From assembly GCF_040183065.1 (NCBI RefSeq), contig NC_091120.1, forward strand, positions 22,934,708 through 22,998,707: a stretch of DNA of 64,000 nt, read 5' to 3'. This stretch comes from Periplaneta americana (lineage: Eukaryota; Arthropoda; Insecta; Blattodea; Blattidae). Under the pieces are notes generated by a model. That model did no database searches. It had not been told where the DNA came from and was given only the letters and a program-made list of their open reading frames with translations. A program made the position numbers and the translations under genes. Positions 47,912 through 58,540 of the stretch are shown here, piece by piece; the stretch's first letter is position 1; each line of letters begins with the position of its first letter.

Positions 47912-48339
47912 ATGATTCCATACATGATACCGTAACTGCAACAGTGACTTCTCATTCTAACTCGTTGGATATATCCTACATTCTCTGCGTCTATGTTATG
48001 TTGGTATTACTTACAAAATAAAATAATTCCCCATGCGGCCCTTGCCCATTTTCATAATACAGTACAATAATTTAAAGTTAAAGGTTCTCTATAGTATAAA
48101 ATATAAAAAAAAAAAGAAATAAATCACCGCTCTTTCCTCAATCGTACGAATCTCCTGTTCGTGCCGAATGTATCATAACCTAATTTTGAAATACAGATGA
48201 AATTTAAGTTCAGGAATTCCTATAAAAGTAATAATAAATAACGCGCACTATTTTAGTGTTTTTTTTTATCCCTTAGATCTTTCTCATAGGAGACCATGTT
48301 AATTTTATTTTTTAAGCTCTTTGTCATAACATACATACA

Positions 48340-48548
48340 TACAGTCTAGCCGAGAAACCAGGTGGCCCGGGTTCGATTCCCGGTCGGGGCAAGTTACCTG
48401 ATTGAGGTTTTTTTGCGGGGTTTTCCCTCAACCCAATATGGGTAACTTCCGGTGTTGGACCCCGGACTCATTTCACCGGCATTATCACCATTTCATTCAG
48501 ACTCTAAATAACCTAAGATGTTGATAAAGCGTCGTAAAATAACCTACT
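48340..48548 (+). mobile_element. tRNA-derived SINE, family 3
   Basis: The head has GGTTCGATTCCCGG (B box). The body contains GCGGGGTTTTCCCTCAACCC and GGACCCCGGACTCATTTCAC, ending AAAATAACCTACTAAA. An 11-bp duplication AACATACATAC is seen at the 5' flank (from about 48,327) and after the 3' end (from about 48,550). Confidence 0.78.
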
Positions 48549-48559
48549 AAAACATACAT

Positions 48560-50480
48560 ACAACCTTTTCAAATAGACATAGTTTCTTTTGGACTTTATC
48601 CACCGTATTCTAGCAAAAGTTGAGGTGTTCTGTATTTCAATTACTTTCATATTCAAACATTAAACAATTGAATATATATAGAATGTGAGATGCACGAGAC
48701 ATAAATCCACAATTTAAGGTCAACTTCAAAAAATTATTTTCCTCTTGATCTCTTTAGGAAAATATCCCAGCAGTTCGGGAAATTCATGAATTCAACGCAA
48801 GATAGCTTTGCTAATGAGGCTGGAGATGTCAGTACGGACAAATGAAGTTTGTACTAAATATACATCGCTGTAACCTAAAAATTTCGGAAGCATATTCTGT
48901 GATGAAATCTTGCGAATGTTTGCATACTTATTGTATGCATTTCAGCACTCATTTTATTCTACAATTCGAAAGCCACCATATTACGAAGCCTACTGAGTCA
49001 ACGGATTTACAAAACCCTTAGACATGCGCTCGAAACCCCTTTATTTTGCTTACATTTGCGGTCAAAGATCTAATTTTACTCAACAGGAAAATGGTGACAG
49101 CCATATTACAAATGGCTGACACTATGGTAGTGGAATTCTCTTCTAGTTTAAATTGAAATTTGATTTCAATGATATGTCTTCAATAATAGCTTATATGAAT
49201 CCTCAGTCAAGTCTCCCAAATTAGTATACATAATTTACTGCCGCACTAATTGTAATACAAGATTGGAGATTATATTACTCCTTCAAGTGAAAGCTGAATG
49301 CAGGATCTACGTTGGCTACTTGTACTAAAGTTCACAGACAAACAGGCTTCTTCACATTTTACGTGATTTTCGAGTGCAGAAAATTGTCATTATGTATATA
49401 CAGGTTGGTGAAATTCTTTTCTTGTTGACTAGTACCATTCCCGCCCTATTTCTTATTTGTTGAGCTGTCACCACTTCAATGGACGTTTAGAGATTTGCTG
49501 TCAATCATTGGCCGAAACCGTGCTGACTCTCTTCCCCACCCCGCCCTTCAATATGACCATTGGCTATACACCTGTCATTACAAATTTTAAATGTCAATAT
49601 CATTAATCATGTAGTGTAAATTTGGTTCATTTGCTAGAAATTACGAGGTCTAATGTTAACCACTTCATATATGCATCCTTAATCATTTCCCAGAATATAA
49701 CATAACCATTACGAGAGAGGTCAATTTATTTTGCTTGAATGCTTTAATTGGAGATCTTAACATAATATGTTATTCACATAAGTTTTGACTCTAGTTATTA
49801 TTATCGAAATCCATATCTGTAAATTCAATACTTCCGTTTATTTATCTAACTTGTGTTTATTTTCCTTCCAGTTGCATACCCAGTAGCTGTGTTAAGGAGG
49901 AAGTTTGATCATAAATGCAGAGAAGATCATTCATTGAACATAGCAACATACATCTAAATGTACTACATGTGGTGCGTTGTGAGATAATATCGCTTCTGTG
50001 ATGATCAAATTGCGATTGACACCAAACAAAATGAGAAGAATAAGTAATATTTGGCCTTCCTTGTACATTGGGAATTGTAAGGCCATTAGAGTCAATTAAA
50101 ACTACTATGCAGTTTCTTTTTAATTACAAAATGTTTACAAGTCACATGCAACGAAGTATATCGCTCTTGTATTATGTTAGTCATTATAAAGTTTTGTATG
50201 CATTTTGAAGTTTATAATGAAATGTTTGATAATGGTCTATATGAATATTATGGATTTATCTATAGCATATTTGCAAGAGTTTTAGGTAACATTTTACAAT
50301 GCATTCTGATGTGTCCTTTTAATACATTGGCCTATTCTTGGAGCATGCCAGGAGAGATGGATATACAATTTTCATACTGATTAGTTTTAACTCTGAGTGA
50401 AATTGCTATATTTTCAATAAAGCTGCAGTGACGAAACAAGCTGCTATTATTGATGATTCAAAATGACTTAGTATTGCATA
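48560..50480. other. Region upstream of the cyclase start
   Basis: No repeat or coding domain is recognised. TTTTCCTTCCAG at about 49,861 could be a splice acceptor of a 5' UTR exon leading to the ATG at 50,488, but nothing confirms it. Confidence 0.35.
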
Positions 50481-50487
50481 CATTAAA

Positions 50488-50795
50488 ATGGCAGAAGCAA
50501 CGATTCAGAGCAGAGTAGAACGCCAGTGCAATTCATCAGTAAGTTTCTCACATTCTCGGGGTCCAAGTCAACAGACAGATGGTGAAGATGATGACGACAT
50601 TCAAATTTCTCTTGCGCCATACATTCAGAACTATTTGGCTCATACTGGACAACGATCAAGTTGTTGTGGCATCTCCCTGCCCATTCCATTTGAGCGGGCA
50701 GCCAGACGTTCATGGTGGGATCCTCGCTTTGATTCAGAGATACTTGAAGGCCAATATCGAAGAAGCTCCTTCCCACAAGTGCGACTCCGGTTTCA
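50488..50795 (+). CDS. ADCY9: Adenylyl cyclase type 9-like, coding exon 1
   Basis: This exon encodes the cytosolic N-terminus, residues 1-102 plus two bases. The ATG sits in AAAATGG, a good invertebrate start context, and an in-frame TGA lies at 50,464-50,466, so no upstream start is open. An acidic stretch (DGEDDDD) is followed by 'RRSWWDPRFDSEILE' and 'SFPQVRLRF', which align with the AC9 N-terminal 'SRWWDPKFDS' and 'CFPQTQRRF' region just before the first membrane helix. The donor is TTTCA/GTAAGT at 50,796. Splicing to 53,227 keeps the frame (CA+G = Gln103). The insect orthologue is Ac13E in Drosophila. A 5' UTR exon further upstream is likely but not located. Confidence 0.88.
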
Positions 50796-51193
50796 GTAAG
50801 TTTGCATTTTTATTAGTTTGCTGTCACTTTATTTGGCACTGAAAAGAATCACTTTGTTCCAAAATGTTGTAATTGTATAGCCTATATAGCTGATCATTAA
50901 TTCAAAAGCACAAGTGGGTGTACAATTTGTTATGCACTTTATTTTACTATTAAGTTATCAAGTCACGTTAATGAATCAAATCTCATTTAAAATTTCTTTC
51001 TGTTGTAAAATAAGCTAAGTAACAGTTTATAAACCAAATAAAAAACTATCCACAGTACATTCCTAATGTGCATATTTGTTCTTATTTTCATATATGTTTA
51101 CACATAAATTTCAAGGTAAACGTTATTTTATCAAGCAAAAAGAAAAAGAGGGGTATTAAAAACAAATTACTTTTGTTAATCTTACAATAGTAT

Positions 51194-51837
51194 AGAAATA
51201 TGTTGTTGTTGTTTTCTAATGCCAGGCGTTTGACAATAAAGTCATTTGACCTCTTGCACTCCAATATTTTTCAAAGATATTATCATGGTCAGCCACTGAA
51301 GCACAGATTTTGAGGTGTTCCGAATCCATTTCTTGGTTTGAGTTGCACAATAGGCAGTTAGGGGACTGATATATTCCAATTCTATGCAGGTGGTTGGCCT
51401 GTTGCCAATCTAAATGCAGCTATAGACAGTTTTCGTGGTAAATCGGGAATTAACTGTGGGTTATGATGCAGAGAGTTCCATTTTTTCCCTTGAGGTTGTG
51501 TTATCAAATTTTGTTTGTTGAAGTCTAAGTATGTAGATTTAATAAATCTCTTCACAGAGTAATATGTAGATTTAGTAACAGGTCTGTAAGTAGCAGTGCT
51601 GCCCTTCTTTGCTAGTGCATCCACATTCTCGTTTCCCAGGATTCCACAGTGGGATGGTATCCATTGGAATACAATTCTTTTATTGAGTGATATTAATTGG
51701 GAGAGCATTTTAGTTATTTCTGCTGTTTGAGATGAAGATGTGTGTTTAGAGACTATTGATAGAATAGCTGCTTTGGAGTCTGACAATATAACTGCATTGG
51801 TATAGAAATATTGGAGATGAAATACTTTTACAATCAA
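51194..51837 (-). mobile_element. LINE family C remnant: RNase H domain and 3' end
   Basis: The reverse-strand frame 51,382-51,837 has the RNase H elements 'LSDSKAAILSI' (catalytic Asp) and 'FQWIPSHCGILGNENVDALAKKG'. It breaks off at 'RLATGQPPA', after which another frame resumes with the 'HRIGIYQSPNC' zinc-knuckle-like C-terminus, so a small deletion lies near 51,396. The tail ends GAAAACAACAACAACAT. Related 3' ends lie at 60,848-61,055 and 61,281-61,395. I/R1/Jockey-type LINEs carry such RNase H domains. Confidence 0.85.
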
Positions 51838-52606
51838 TATAAATTATCAGAAACTTTTTCAGAATTTTAGTGTAGATACTGTGTGAATTATATAAGCTAC
51901 CTGCAATGTTTTCGCTATTTGTGTATAAAAATTGTTCATAGCCGAAATTGTACATTTTGAGTAGCCTAATTATGTAGGTCTTGGACAGCCAAAAGACATG
52001 ATTATGCTGACTTACATAAGTAGCACTGCATAGGTACATGGCCTGGGAGGAAGAGTTGAAAGTGAGGTAGCAATAGGTGCGGTAACTACAACAGTGGTGG
52101 ATTATTAATGCATTAAACATTATTCGGAAATTATTGTATATTTATTATGTACAGAGTCAAAATTAATTAATTAGTTAAAGTAAAATTAATTCATTTTAGA
52201 TGTTTGAGTAATGTGATAATTTTTGTAAACCATTAAAAATATTCAAAACAAGTTAAAAATAAACAATTATAAATAATTGAGAGTCAAGTTCCAGCACATG
52301 GTGGAATACCCAAAAACCTAATTCTGATGCTATTTTCTTTCATAGCATTACCCTCGTAAACTTGCACTAACATCTTTCTCATTTTGCTTACACTTTTGCC
52401 AAGTTTAACAAGAAATTTAATATTTGTTCAGAACTGTAATAATTCTTGTGATGGCACACAACACACACAGGCAATAATAGACAACATGTGTGGATAAGCT
52501 TCAGGGCTTCTACCGCGTTGTCTTGGTGTTAGTGGCTGATGTTTCGACCGCTGTGTTGTGGTCATCTTCAGAGCAGTTGTTGGATAAGGAAATAGTCTAC
52601 GAGCTC

Positions 52607-52607
<1 letters not shown>

Positions 52608-52670
<63 letters not shown>
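52608..52670. repeat. (TA)n microsatellite
   Basis: About 30 AT dinucleotides between the two inverted arms. Confidence 0.95.
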
Positions 52671-52672
<2 letters not shown>

Positions 52673-52894
52673 GTCTCGATGGGGGGAGTACTTGCAGTGA
52701 TAGGTCGTAGGTTCTCCTTCTGGCATCTGATTGGTCCTACATTGTCCAATCCGGTTGAGGTCTGTATGAAGGGGAGTATTCATATTAAATACTGGCCCTC
52801 ATAAGGTCCGAAAGAGTGACCTTGATACCGTGCCCGATGTCCGGATACTATATATATACGAGCTCGCAGACTATTTCCTTATCCAACAACTGCT

Positions 52895-52928
52895 CTGAAG
52901 ATGACCACAACACAGCGGTCGAAACGTC
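52895..52928 (+). ncRNA. Hammerhead-ribozyme-like core in the right arm
   Basis: CTGAAGA is followed by T, then a GACC/GGTC stem with a 10-nt loop, then GAAAC and GTC. This matches the order CUGANGA, stem II, GAAA, stem III, UH of hammerheads. One extra U before stem II and a zero-loop ACGU stem III (possible only in dimers) make it a candidate only. The left-arm copy has GAAACATC and loses the ACGU palindrome. Confidence 0.4.
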
Positions 52929-53226
52929 AGCCACTAACACCAAGACAACGCGGTAGAAGCCCTGAAGCTTATCCACACACCATGTACACCAGCCGCGGCA
53001 GCCTACGCGAACAATAATAGACATCACTCAAAAAGAGACTGCCACAGGTCAACAAGAAAAACGTTGATATGTCTGTGTCATCAAAGGGATTGCCACAACA
53101 CCAAAGACATGGTGGAAAGTTCGCGAACTTTAATGACAGTGAATAATTTGTGATAGTTTAAATATTTTGAATTACTGTACTTTTTAAAGGATTTATTTTG
53201 TATTCTGTTTTCTTTCTGTTTTTCAG

Positions 53227-54287
53227 GTATTCACTCTTCTACATTCTTGTCGTATCGCTGTCGTGGTTCATTTACTTCCTCGTGACTGGACTTGATGGGA
53301 CAACTCAACATTGGATAGCAGTCGCTGTCACATTTTCCATTCTCTTCTTCGTAACTGGATTAGTTCTATTTCTGACTTACACTGAAGTATATAGGCAGTA
53401 TATCTTGTCAGTTTCAGTATTCATGGCTGTCCTTATTAGTACCTTGTCATTGATTTTTGTAATATTTGATCCGTCTGTCGAAAAGTCGCCTGACATCACA
53501 CCTGTCGGACAATTTTCTCTTTGCATTGAGATATTACTGTCTATTTACACAGTAATTCCACTGCCACTTTATATGTGCGTTGCCATCGGAGGAGCCTATT
53601 CCATAGTTTTCGAATGCCTAGTTCATAACTTAAGTGCTGGAGAGACTTACGGAGACATGGGTTCAGTTGGAATTGCTGTTCGCGCATTGCTACATCTTTG
53701 TGTTCATTTAATAGGCATTCATATTCTTATAATGACTCACGTTCGCATGCGCGGAACTTTCATGAAAGTCGGACAGTCTTTGCTTGTGAGGCGGCAATTG
53801 GAGATGGAGAAACAGCTGAAAGAGAAAATGATACACTCAGTCATGCCACCAAAAGTTGCTGCGTGGCTGATGTCAGAAACGGGTGGTGGGAGAGAAGATA
53901 ACGCAGGGACAGAAAAGGCTGACGGCTCACTGAGGTGTTCCACGCGGGGCTCGAACCCGGGAGGAAGTGACATACGCTCCCTTTTCAGACCATTCAACAT
54001 GCATCGTATGGAAAATGTGAGCATATTATTTGCAGATATTGTTGGTTTCACGCGAATGAGTTCAAATAAGACTGCTGAAGAGCTGGTGGACATTTTGAAT
54101 GACTTGTTTGAAAGATTTGACGACCTGTGTGCTACGCATGGTTGTGAGAAGATCTCTACTCTTGGTGACTGTTACTACTGTGTTGCTGGATGTCCTGAGC
54201 CTAAACCAGATCATGCCAAGGCCTGTGTGGAGATGGGACTTGGCATGATAGACGCTATCAAACAGTTTGATGATGAGAGAAACGAAG
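53227..54287 (+). CDS. ADCY9: Adenylyl cyclase type 9-like, coding exon 2 (M1 and most of C1a)
   Basis: This 1,061-bp exon encodes residues 104-456. Six hydrophobic segments (from 'YSLFYILVVSLSWFIYFLV' to 'LLHLCVHLIGIHILI') form the first membrane cassette. A helical linker with 'LKEKMIHSVMP' follows, then a variable stretch. The C1a catalytic domain begins at 'FRPFNMHRMENVSILFADIV'. The two metal-binding Asp are in 'FADIVGFT' (about residue 373) and 'LGDCYYCVAGCPEP' (about residue 417), 44 residues apart as in known cyclases. It converts ATP to cAMP at the plasma membrane after pairing with C2, which is not in the window. Acceptor TTTTTCAG, donor GAAG/GTAAGA. Recognised by its close AC9-specific wording. 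Confidence 0.93.
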
Positions 54288-54454
54288 GTAAGAAGTACAG
54301 AATCATTCTAGGGGCATCATTTCAATTTTTGCTTGTGGGGGGGGGGGATTTTTTAGAGAAGACCTTATAAGGTATACCATGTGGCGTACTCCCTCTCTAT
54401 TTCCTCTGAATTGAACTACTTTCCCTACCATAAACTGCGATAAACTTGATCGTT

Positions 54455-54632
54455 GGGGTAAACATGACCATAAAGAAAATATATACCATGATATCAGATG
54501 CACTGAACATATTTTTTAACATTCATTATTTTTTCTCCGTTTTTAAATATGTTTTTATTATTTTAAATCATATATAGGGCTTATATCATAATTTGTTTAT
54601 TTATTTTTTTGTTTTATGGTCATGTTTACCCC
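54455..54632. mobile_element. 178-bp foldback with perfect 20-bp inverted ends
   Basis: GGGGTAAACATGACCATAAA at 54,455-54,474 is repeated inverted at 54,613-54,632 without mismatch. AT-rich interior. Confidence 0.7.
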
Positions 54633-54990
54633 ACAGTACAGTACGTTTTCATTTTCTACATATAAGTCTAGTTTTAACTTCTTACCCTGTTTATACAATA
54701 CATAATTAACATTCTCTTGCTGTTGATAAGACAAATGAACACACTTAATTTTACTGATGAAGAAATATTAATTTCAATTACGTAACAAAAAAAATTGTAT
54801 TTTTATTTATAATAGGTAACAAACACAAATGTAGCAAAGTAGTTTCATTTCATTAGTGTCATACTAGATCGTATTTTATTTTTTAAGCATTTATGAAAGT
54901 TGACATTTTCATATTATCGTCATTGTTCCGGCAATAACTCTTATGTGACATTTATCGATTTTCAGATTTTTGCTCTATTAAATAACTTAA

Positions 54991-55192
54991 CCCCTTACCA
55001 CATGGGACAGTCTTGCACACACCGGTTTAATATTCAAATAACTTAAGTAGTTCTTTCTTTCTCACTGATGTCACATATGGTCAAATCCAATTCTTGACCG
55101 TGTGCCATATCTGTCCCAGTATGCAGTTTGAAATATTATATGCTTATATTATAAATTATATGAATATATCTATCCCAGAATGCGGTAAGGGG
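54991..55192. mobile_element. piggyBac-type MITE, TTAA-flanked
   Basis: The element starts CCCCTTACC and ends GGTAAGGGG, directly flanked by TTAA on both sides (54,987-54,990 and 55,193-55,196). CCC...GGG ends at TTAA targets are the piggyBac signature. 202 bp, non-coding. Confidence 0.82.
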
Positions 55193-56394
55193 TTAAATAA
55201 TGACACAGCAAATAATAAAATCTCCTATATGTAATTATATTTCTTTCTTTCGAAAATGTAAGAATTCACTATGCACTACTGCCATAGAAGAATAAATGTG
55301 TTTTTTCTTCCTACTGAAAAATTTAATACTTTGCACATAGGAGTTATTGCAGGAATAACACGATATATATATTTTTTTTCTTTACCCAATTATTAATTTT
55401 TTTAAATCTTAAACCTGCGGGCAGGGGGAGCAATCTCTGATTTATTTTTAAACATGGCCCACATTTCAGATAACAAAAAAACTAACTAGATTACAAAAAT
55501 ATACTATTATATTAAGAAGTCTGGAACAGTCAATATTTTACAGACCCAGAAACAAAATTTGAGCCACCTTTATTTTCCAAGTTCCAGTTGTACTTATAAC
55601 ATACTATGCATGATCAGTAAGTAAGTTTTAAGTGCGTATTCTGCAACACTAATGCAGTTTTCAACTTCTGCTGAGTGAAATAAATTTTTAAACATTATAG
55701 TAACAATAACATTCCTACTAAAAACTGCAGACTGTTGTACATATTTCAAATGTAAATTATTTGTTATATACTTATGTCCTGCTTTTTATTGGCTCTTCAG
55801 TCTTTGTTACTAGCAACGAAATCTTTCGAAGCCATCAAACTGAACCCCCTCATCGAAATGTCGTACATTAGTATAGATGCTGAAAAGGAAATTTTACTAA
55901 AAGAATTAGTCAATGCAAATTGTAAGGCGTAAAAAACAGCTTCCAAAGTAAATTAAAACGTGCATTTGAGAAGCCTCTTTTGTCAGACTGTTGAAGCTGC
56001 ACATGTTTTTGATACAATTCTCCATGATCCTTCACTTCTTGTCTGTTCATAAGGTCTGTAGACGAATATAGAAGTTTTGTCCTTGTCCTTTATCATGCTG
56101 GATTGCTATTGACAGAGAGGGTGAGAACTCCCAACTAGTGATCAAATTATTGTACTACACAATTCGTAGTATGTACTGGTATATTGTAAACTGAGATCAC
56201 ACAGAGACACATTTTCAAAAATCTTAGTCGTACATAATAGGCTAATTTAATAAGTTACAAACCTACATTATTTATTAAAAAAGCATTTTTATAACGAATT
56301 TTGTCTCGATATAAATTGCATCTCTCTCACCTTAGTGACGTTTTGCAAAAATAATGTGAGCTTCAATAACAGTAAAAGCTATGTTATGAAAGAT

Positions 56395-56961
56395 CACAAA
56401 TTACAATCTTAACTATTTTAAAAGGAACTCTAAAACTCATAACCATAACACAAGAACTGCCAACAACTTGCATATAAATTGTCATACTATTACCAAAAGT
56501 CTCAACAGTACTTCTCATACAGGTATCTTATTATATAACAAGATACCTGGGGATATTAAACATTTAGATTATGAAGGTTTCAAAACCAGGGTAAAAACTA
56601 TTCTGCTCCAGTCCATGCTGTTCAAAATCACTGATTTCTTGCATTAAAGCTATAAAGCAAAATACCTACCTTCATTACTGTTGCACATAATTTTTTCTCC
56701 AAACAATATTGATAATAATGTAGGACTATCTTGTTCTTACCTAATCTCTGTTAATTTATTTATTTAGTGTCTTGTAAACGGAAAATGTATTATATTTATA
56801 TATATTGTTATTTATGAACGGACGTATATAAGTCATCCAAACATCGTAAGATGAAGATTACATATTGTTATTTATTGTGTCTTTGGTAGTTTTACTATTC
56901 TTTGGAAAACTTAAGAGTGTTAAAATTAAATTCATATTAGAAATCTTATTTTTTGTGTGAG

Positions 56962-57035
<74 letters not shown>

Positions 57036-57131
57036 CGTGTGTGTTTTTTTTTTTTTGAGTTTGTATCTAATGACGAACCTATAATCTGTAATAGATTGTA
57101 CAGGGAATGAATAAATACAATACAATACAAT
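56395..57131 (+). mobile_element. Jockey-like LINE 3' end, second subfamily
   Basis: A translated stretch at about 56,400-56,645 reads '..LLYNKIPGDIKHLDYEGF', the C-terminal motif of Jockey-like reverse transcriptases, ending at a stop after 'ITDFLH'. A long 3' UTR includes a (GT)n run and finishes in AATAAATACAATACAATAC at 57,110-57,131. It is 5'-truncated and diverged from the 15.5-kb and 61.9-kb copies. Confidence 0.75.
56960..57045. repeat. (GT)n microsatellite
   Basis: About 40 GT dinucleotides, ending in mixed GC/GT, within the LINE 3' UTR. Confidence 0.96.
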
Positions 57132-57132
57132 A

Positions 57133-57735
57133 CTGGGTGTTCAGTTCAAAATGTGTCATGGCTCGCTGTATGTTGTCATGTGGCTAGCCGATGAGCCTAG
57201 AGAATTCAATCTTCCTACACTTCCGCAGAGGCGTATTACCTAAATGCGAGAGAAGTTGCCTAGCAAGCACGGCGTTCATTCTGAAGATTACTTACCGATA
57301 CGTAGGGTAACGCCAGTAGTGGCAAGAATGTGAACTGTTTGGAAACACGTACTGAAGTGAGTTTTTTTTCTTACTGTCGGGATATGGGGAGAGGGTTGAG
57401 ACGATTATTTACGTATTTGTTAACTTGGACGGTCAACATGGACACAGAGCATTTTGATTTGTGTTGTGGAATGTTGCCGTACGCAATCGATGATAACAAA
57501 TACCCTGCGTACGACTTGCCCGCGCAAAACACAGTTCGAAAGAGGTTATGGTAGCACACAGACTTTACAGACCGCCATCTGTTGCTACGACATTCAAGTT
57601 ATACCGTACAAGTTCTCAAGTTCAGATTGAACGCCTTGATTAATAGGCAACTTCTCTGACATAAAAGCTGAAACTCGCTTCAAATCGCTGACTCACAACA
57701 GTGACGTCATGACACACTTTGAAATGAACACCCAG
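57133..57735. mobile_element. 603-bp TA-flanked MITE with ~28-bp inverted ends
   Basis: CTGGGTGTTCAGTTCAAAAT and its inverse at 57,716-57,735 form the ends, with two mismatches in about 28 bp. TA flanks both sides, placing it with Tc1/mariner-type elements. It landed exactly at the ACAATAC 3' end of the preceding LINE. An internal 38-codon ATG frame (from 57,438, 'MDTEHFDLCCGMLP') has no known function. Confidence 0.85.
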
Positions 57736-58208
57736 TACATGAACTCAATAAATTACAGATGGAAATTACATTCACGCTCTTATATGAGAAGTAGTAGTCC
57801 CCAATTCGGCGCCCAAGAGAACAGCAATGTTGGAATGTGGTAGATATAGTAGTAGAGGAGAAATTATGGTAAGAATAGCAGAATTTTGGTTTAGAATTTA
57901 AGCAATGGATAATAAGTTAACTAGATAGTTAAGATTTAGTACAGATATGCAAGGATGGTGATGATGGTGAATTATAAATTTAATTTTCACAAATAAATAA
58001 TGTTCGGGTTATGTGGGTAAATTTGAAGTGAAATATATATTTGGAAAGATAGATATTAAATCTTAAATGATGCACTACAAGTTAGGTTGATGTTGAATTG
58101 CGTACTGTTGTGTTATGTTGCTGCTCATCCATGTTTAATATGAAATAAATTGTTATACACGGTTGTTAACTTTTATTACCCACAAGTTAACACGGTATCA
58201 TTTTACAG

Positions 58209-58418
58209 GAGTGAACATGCGTGTGGGTATCCACACAGGAACAGTGCTGTGTGGTATCGTGGGGATAAAGAGGTTTAAGTTTGATGTGTGGTCCAACGAT
58301 GTAACATATGCAAATCAAATGGAGTCAACTGGCAAACCTGGGCAGGTCCATGTTTCAGAGACCACCTGCAAGTTTTTGGACGACTTATACGTGCTTGAAG
58401 AAGGAGAAATAATTCAAG
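58209..58418 (+). CDS. ADCY9: Adenylyl cyclase type 9-like, coding exon 3 (end of C1a)
   Basis: The acceptor TTTTACAG joins in frame to exon 2 (G+GA = Gly). The 210 bp encode 'VNMRVGIHTGTVLCGIVG', 'RFKFDVWSNDVTYANQMEST' and 'GKPGQVHVSETTCKFL', the distal part of the C1a cyclase fold including the dimer-interface loop. The donor is TTCAAG/GTAAAG at 58,419, again leaving one base. The remaining C1b, second membrane cassette and C2 exons are not found up to 64,000, so the gene runs out of the window or lies across a very long next intron. Coding total here is 1,579 nt, about 526 residues. Confidence 0.93.
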
Positions 58419-58540
58419 GTAAAGAATACTATCTTGACATTTCTGCACAAGGCAAAGTATATTAATGACATCAATTTACTATTGTACCAGTAAATGATTG
58501 TGCATTTATGTAATTACTTCAGTGTATCATTTCTAAATTA

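Larger units (their letters stand above)
52484..53011. mobile_element. Penelope-like inverted repeat pair, 12-bp TSD
   Basis: Flanked by CAATAATAGACA at 52,472-52,483 and 53,012-53,023. Arms of about 120 bp (left 52,488-52,606; right 52,858-52,980) are inverse copies with about two substitutions. They surround (TA)n and a unique 170-bp core with a short AT tract on the right. The arms contain CGAAACGT next to CTGAAGATGACC, the pattern of Penelope-like element terminal repeats, some of which encode hammerhead ribozymes. No reverse transcriptase is present. Confidence 0.72.
50796..53226 (+). other. Cyclase intron 1 (2.4 kb) with two transposon remnants
   Basis: GT at 50,796 and AG at 53,225-53,226. 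It contains a reverse-strand RNase H LINE tail (51,194-51,837) and the Penelope-like inverted pair (52,484-53,011). Confidence 0.85.
54288..58208 (+). other. Cyclase intron 2 (3.9 kb) with several elements
   Basis: Bounded by GTAAGA and TTTTACAG. The elements inside are listed separately. The stretches 55,200-56,390 and 57,740-58,150 hold nothing I can name. Confidence 0.85.

Noticed and set aside
50483..50776. Reverse-strand 97-codon frame over cyclase exon 1
   Set aside because: Antisense shadow of the coding exon, which has clear homology and splice signals.
56858..57130. Reverse-strand His/Thr-rich frame
   Set aside because: Translation of the (GT)n microsatellite.
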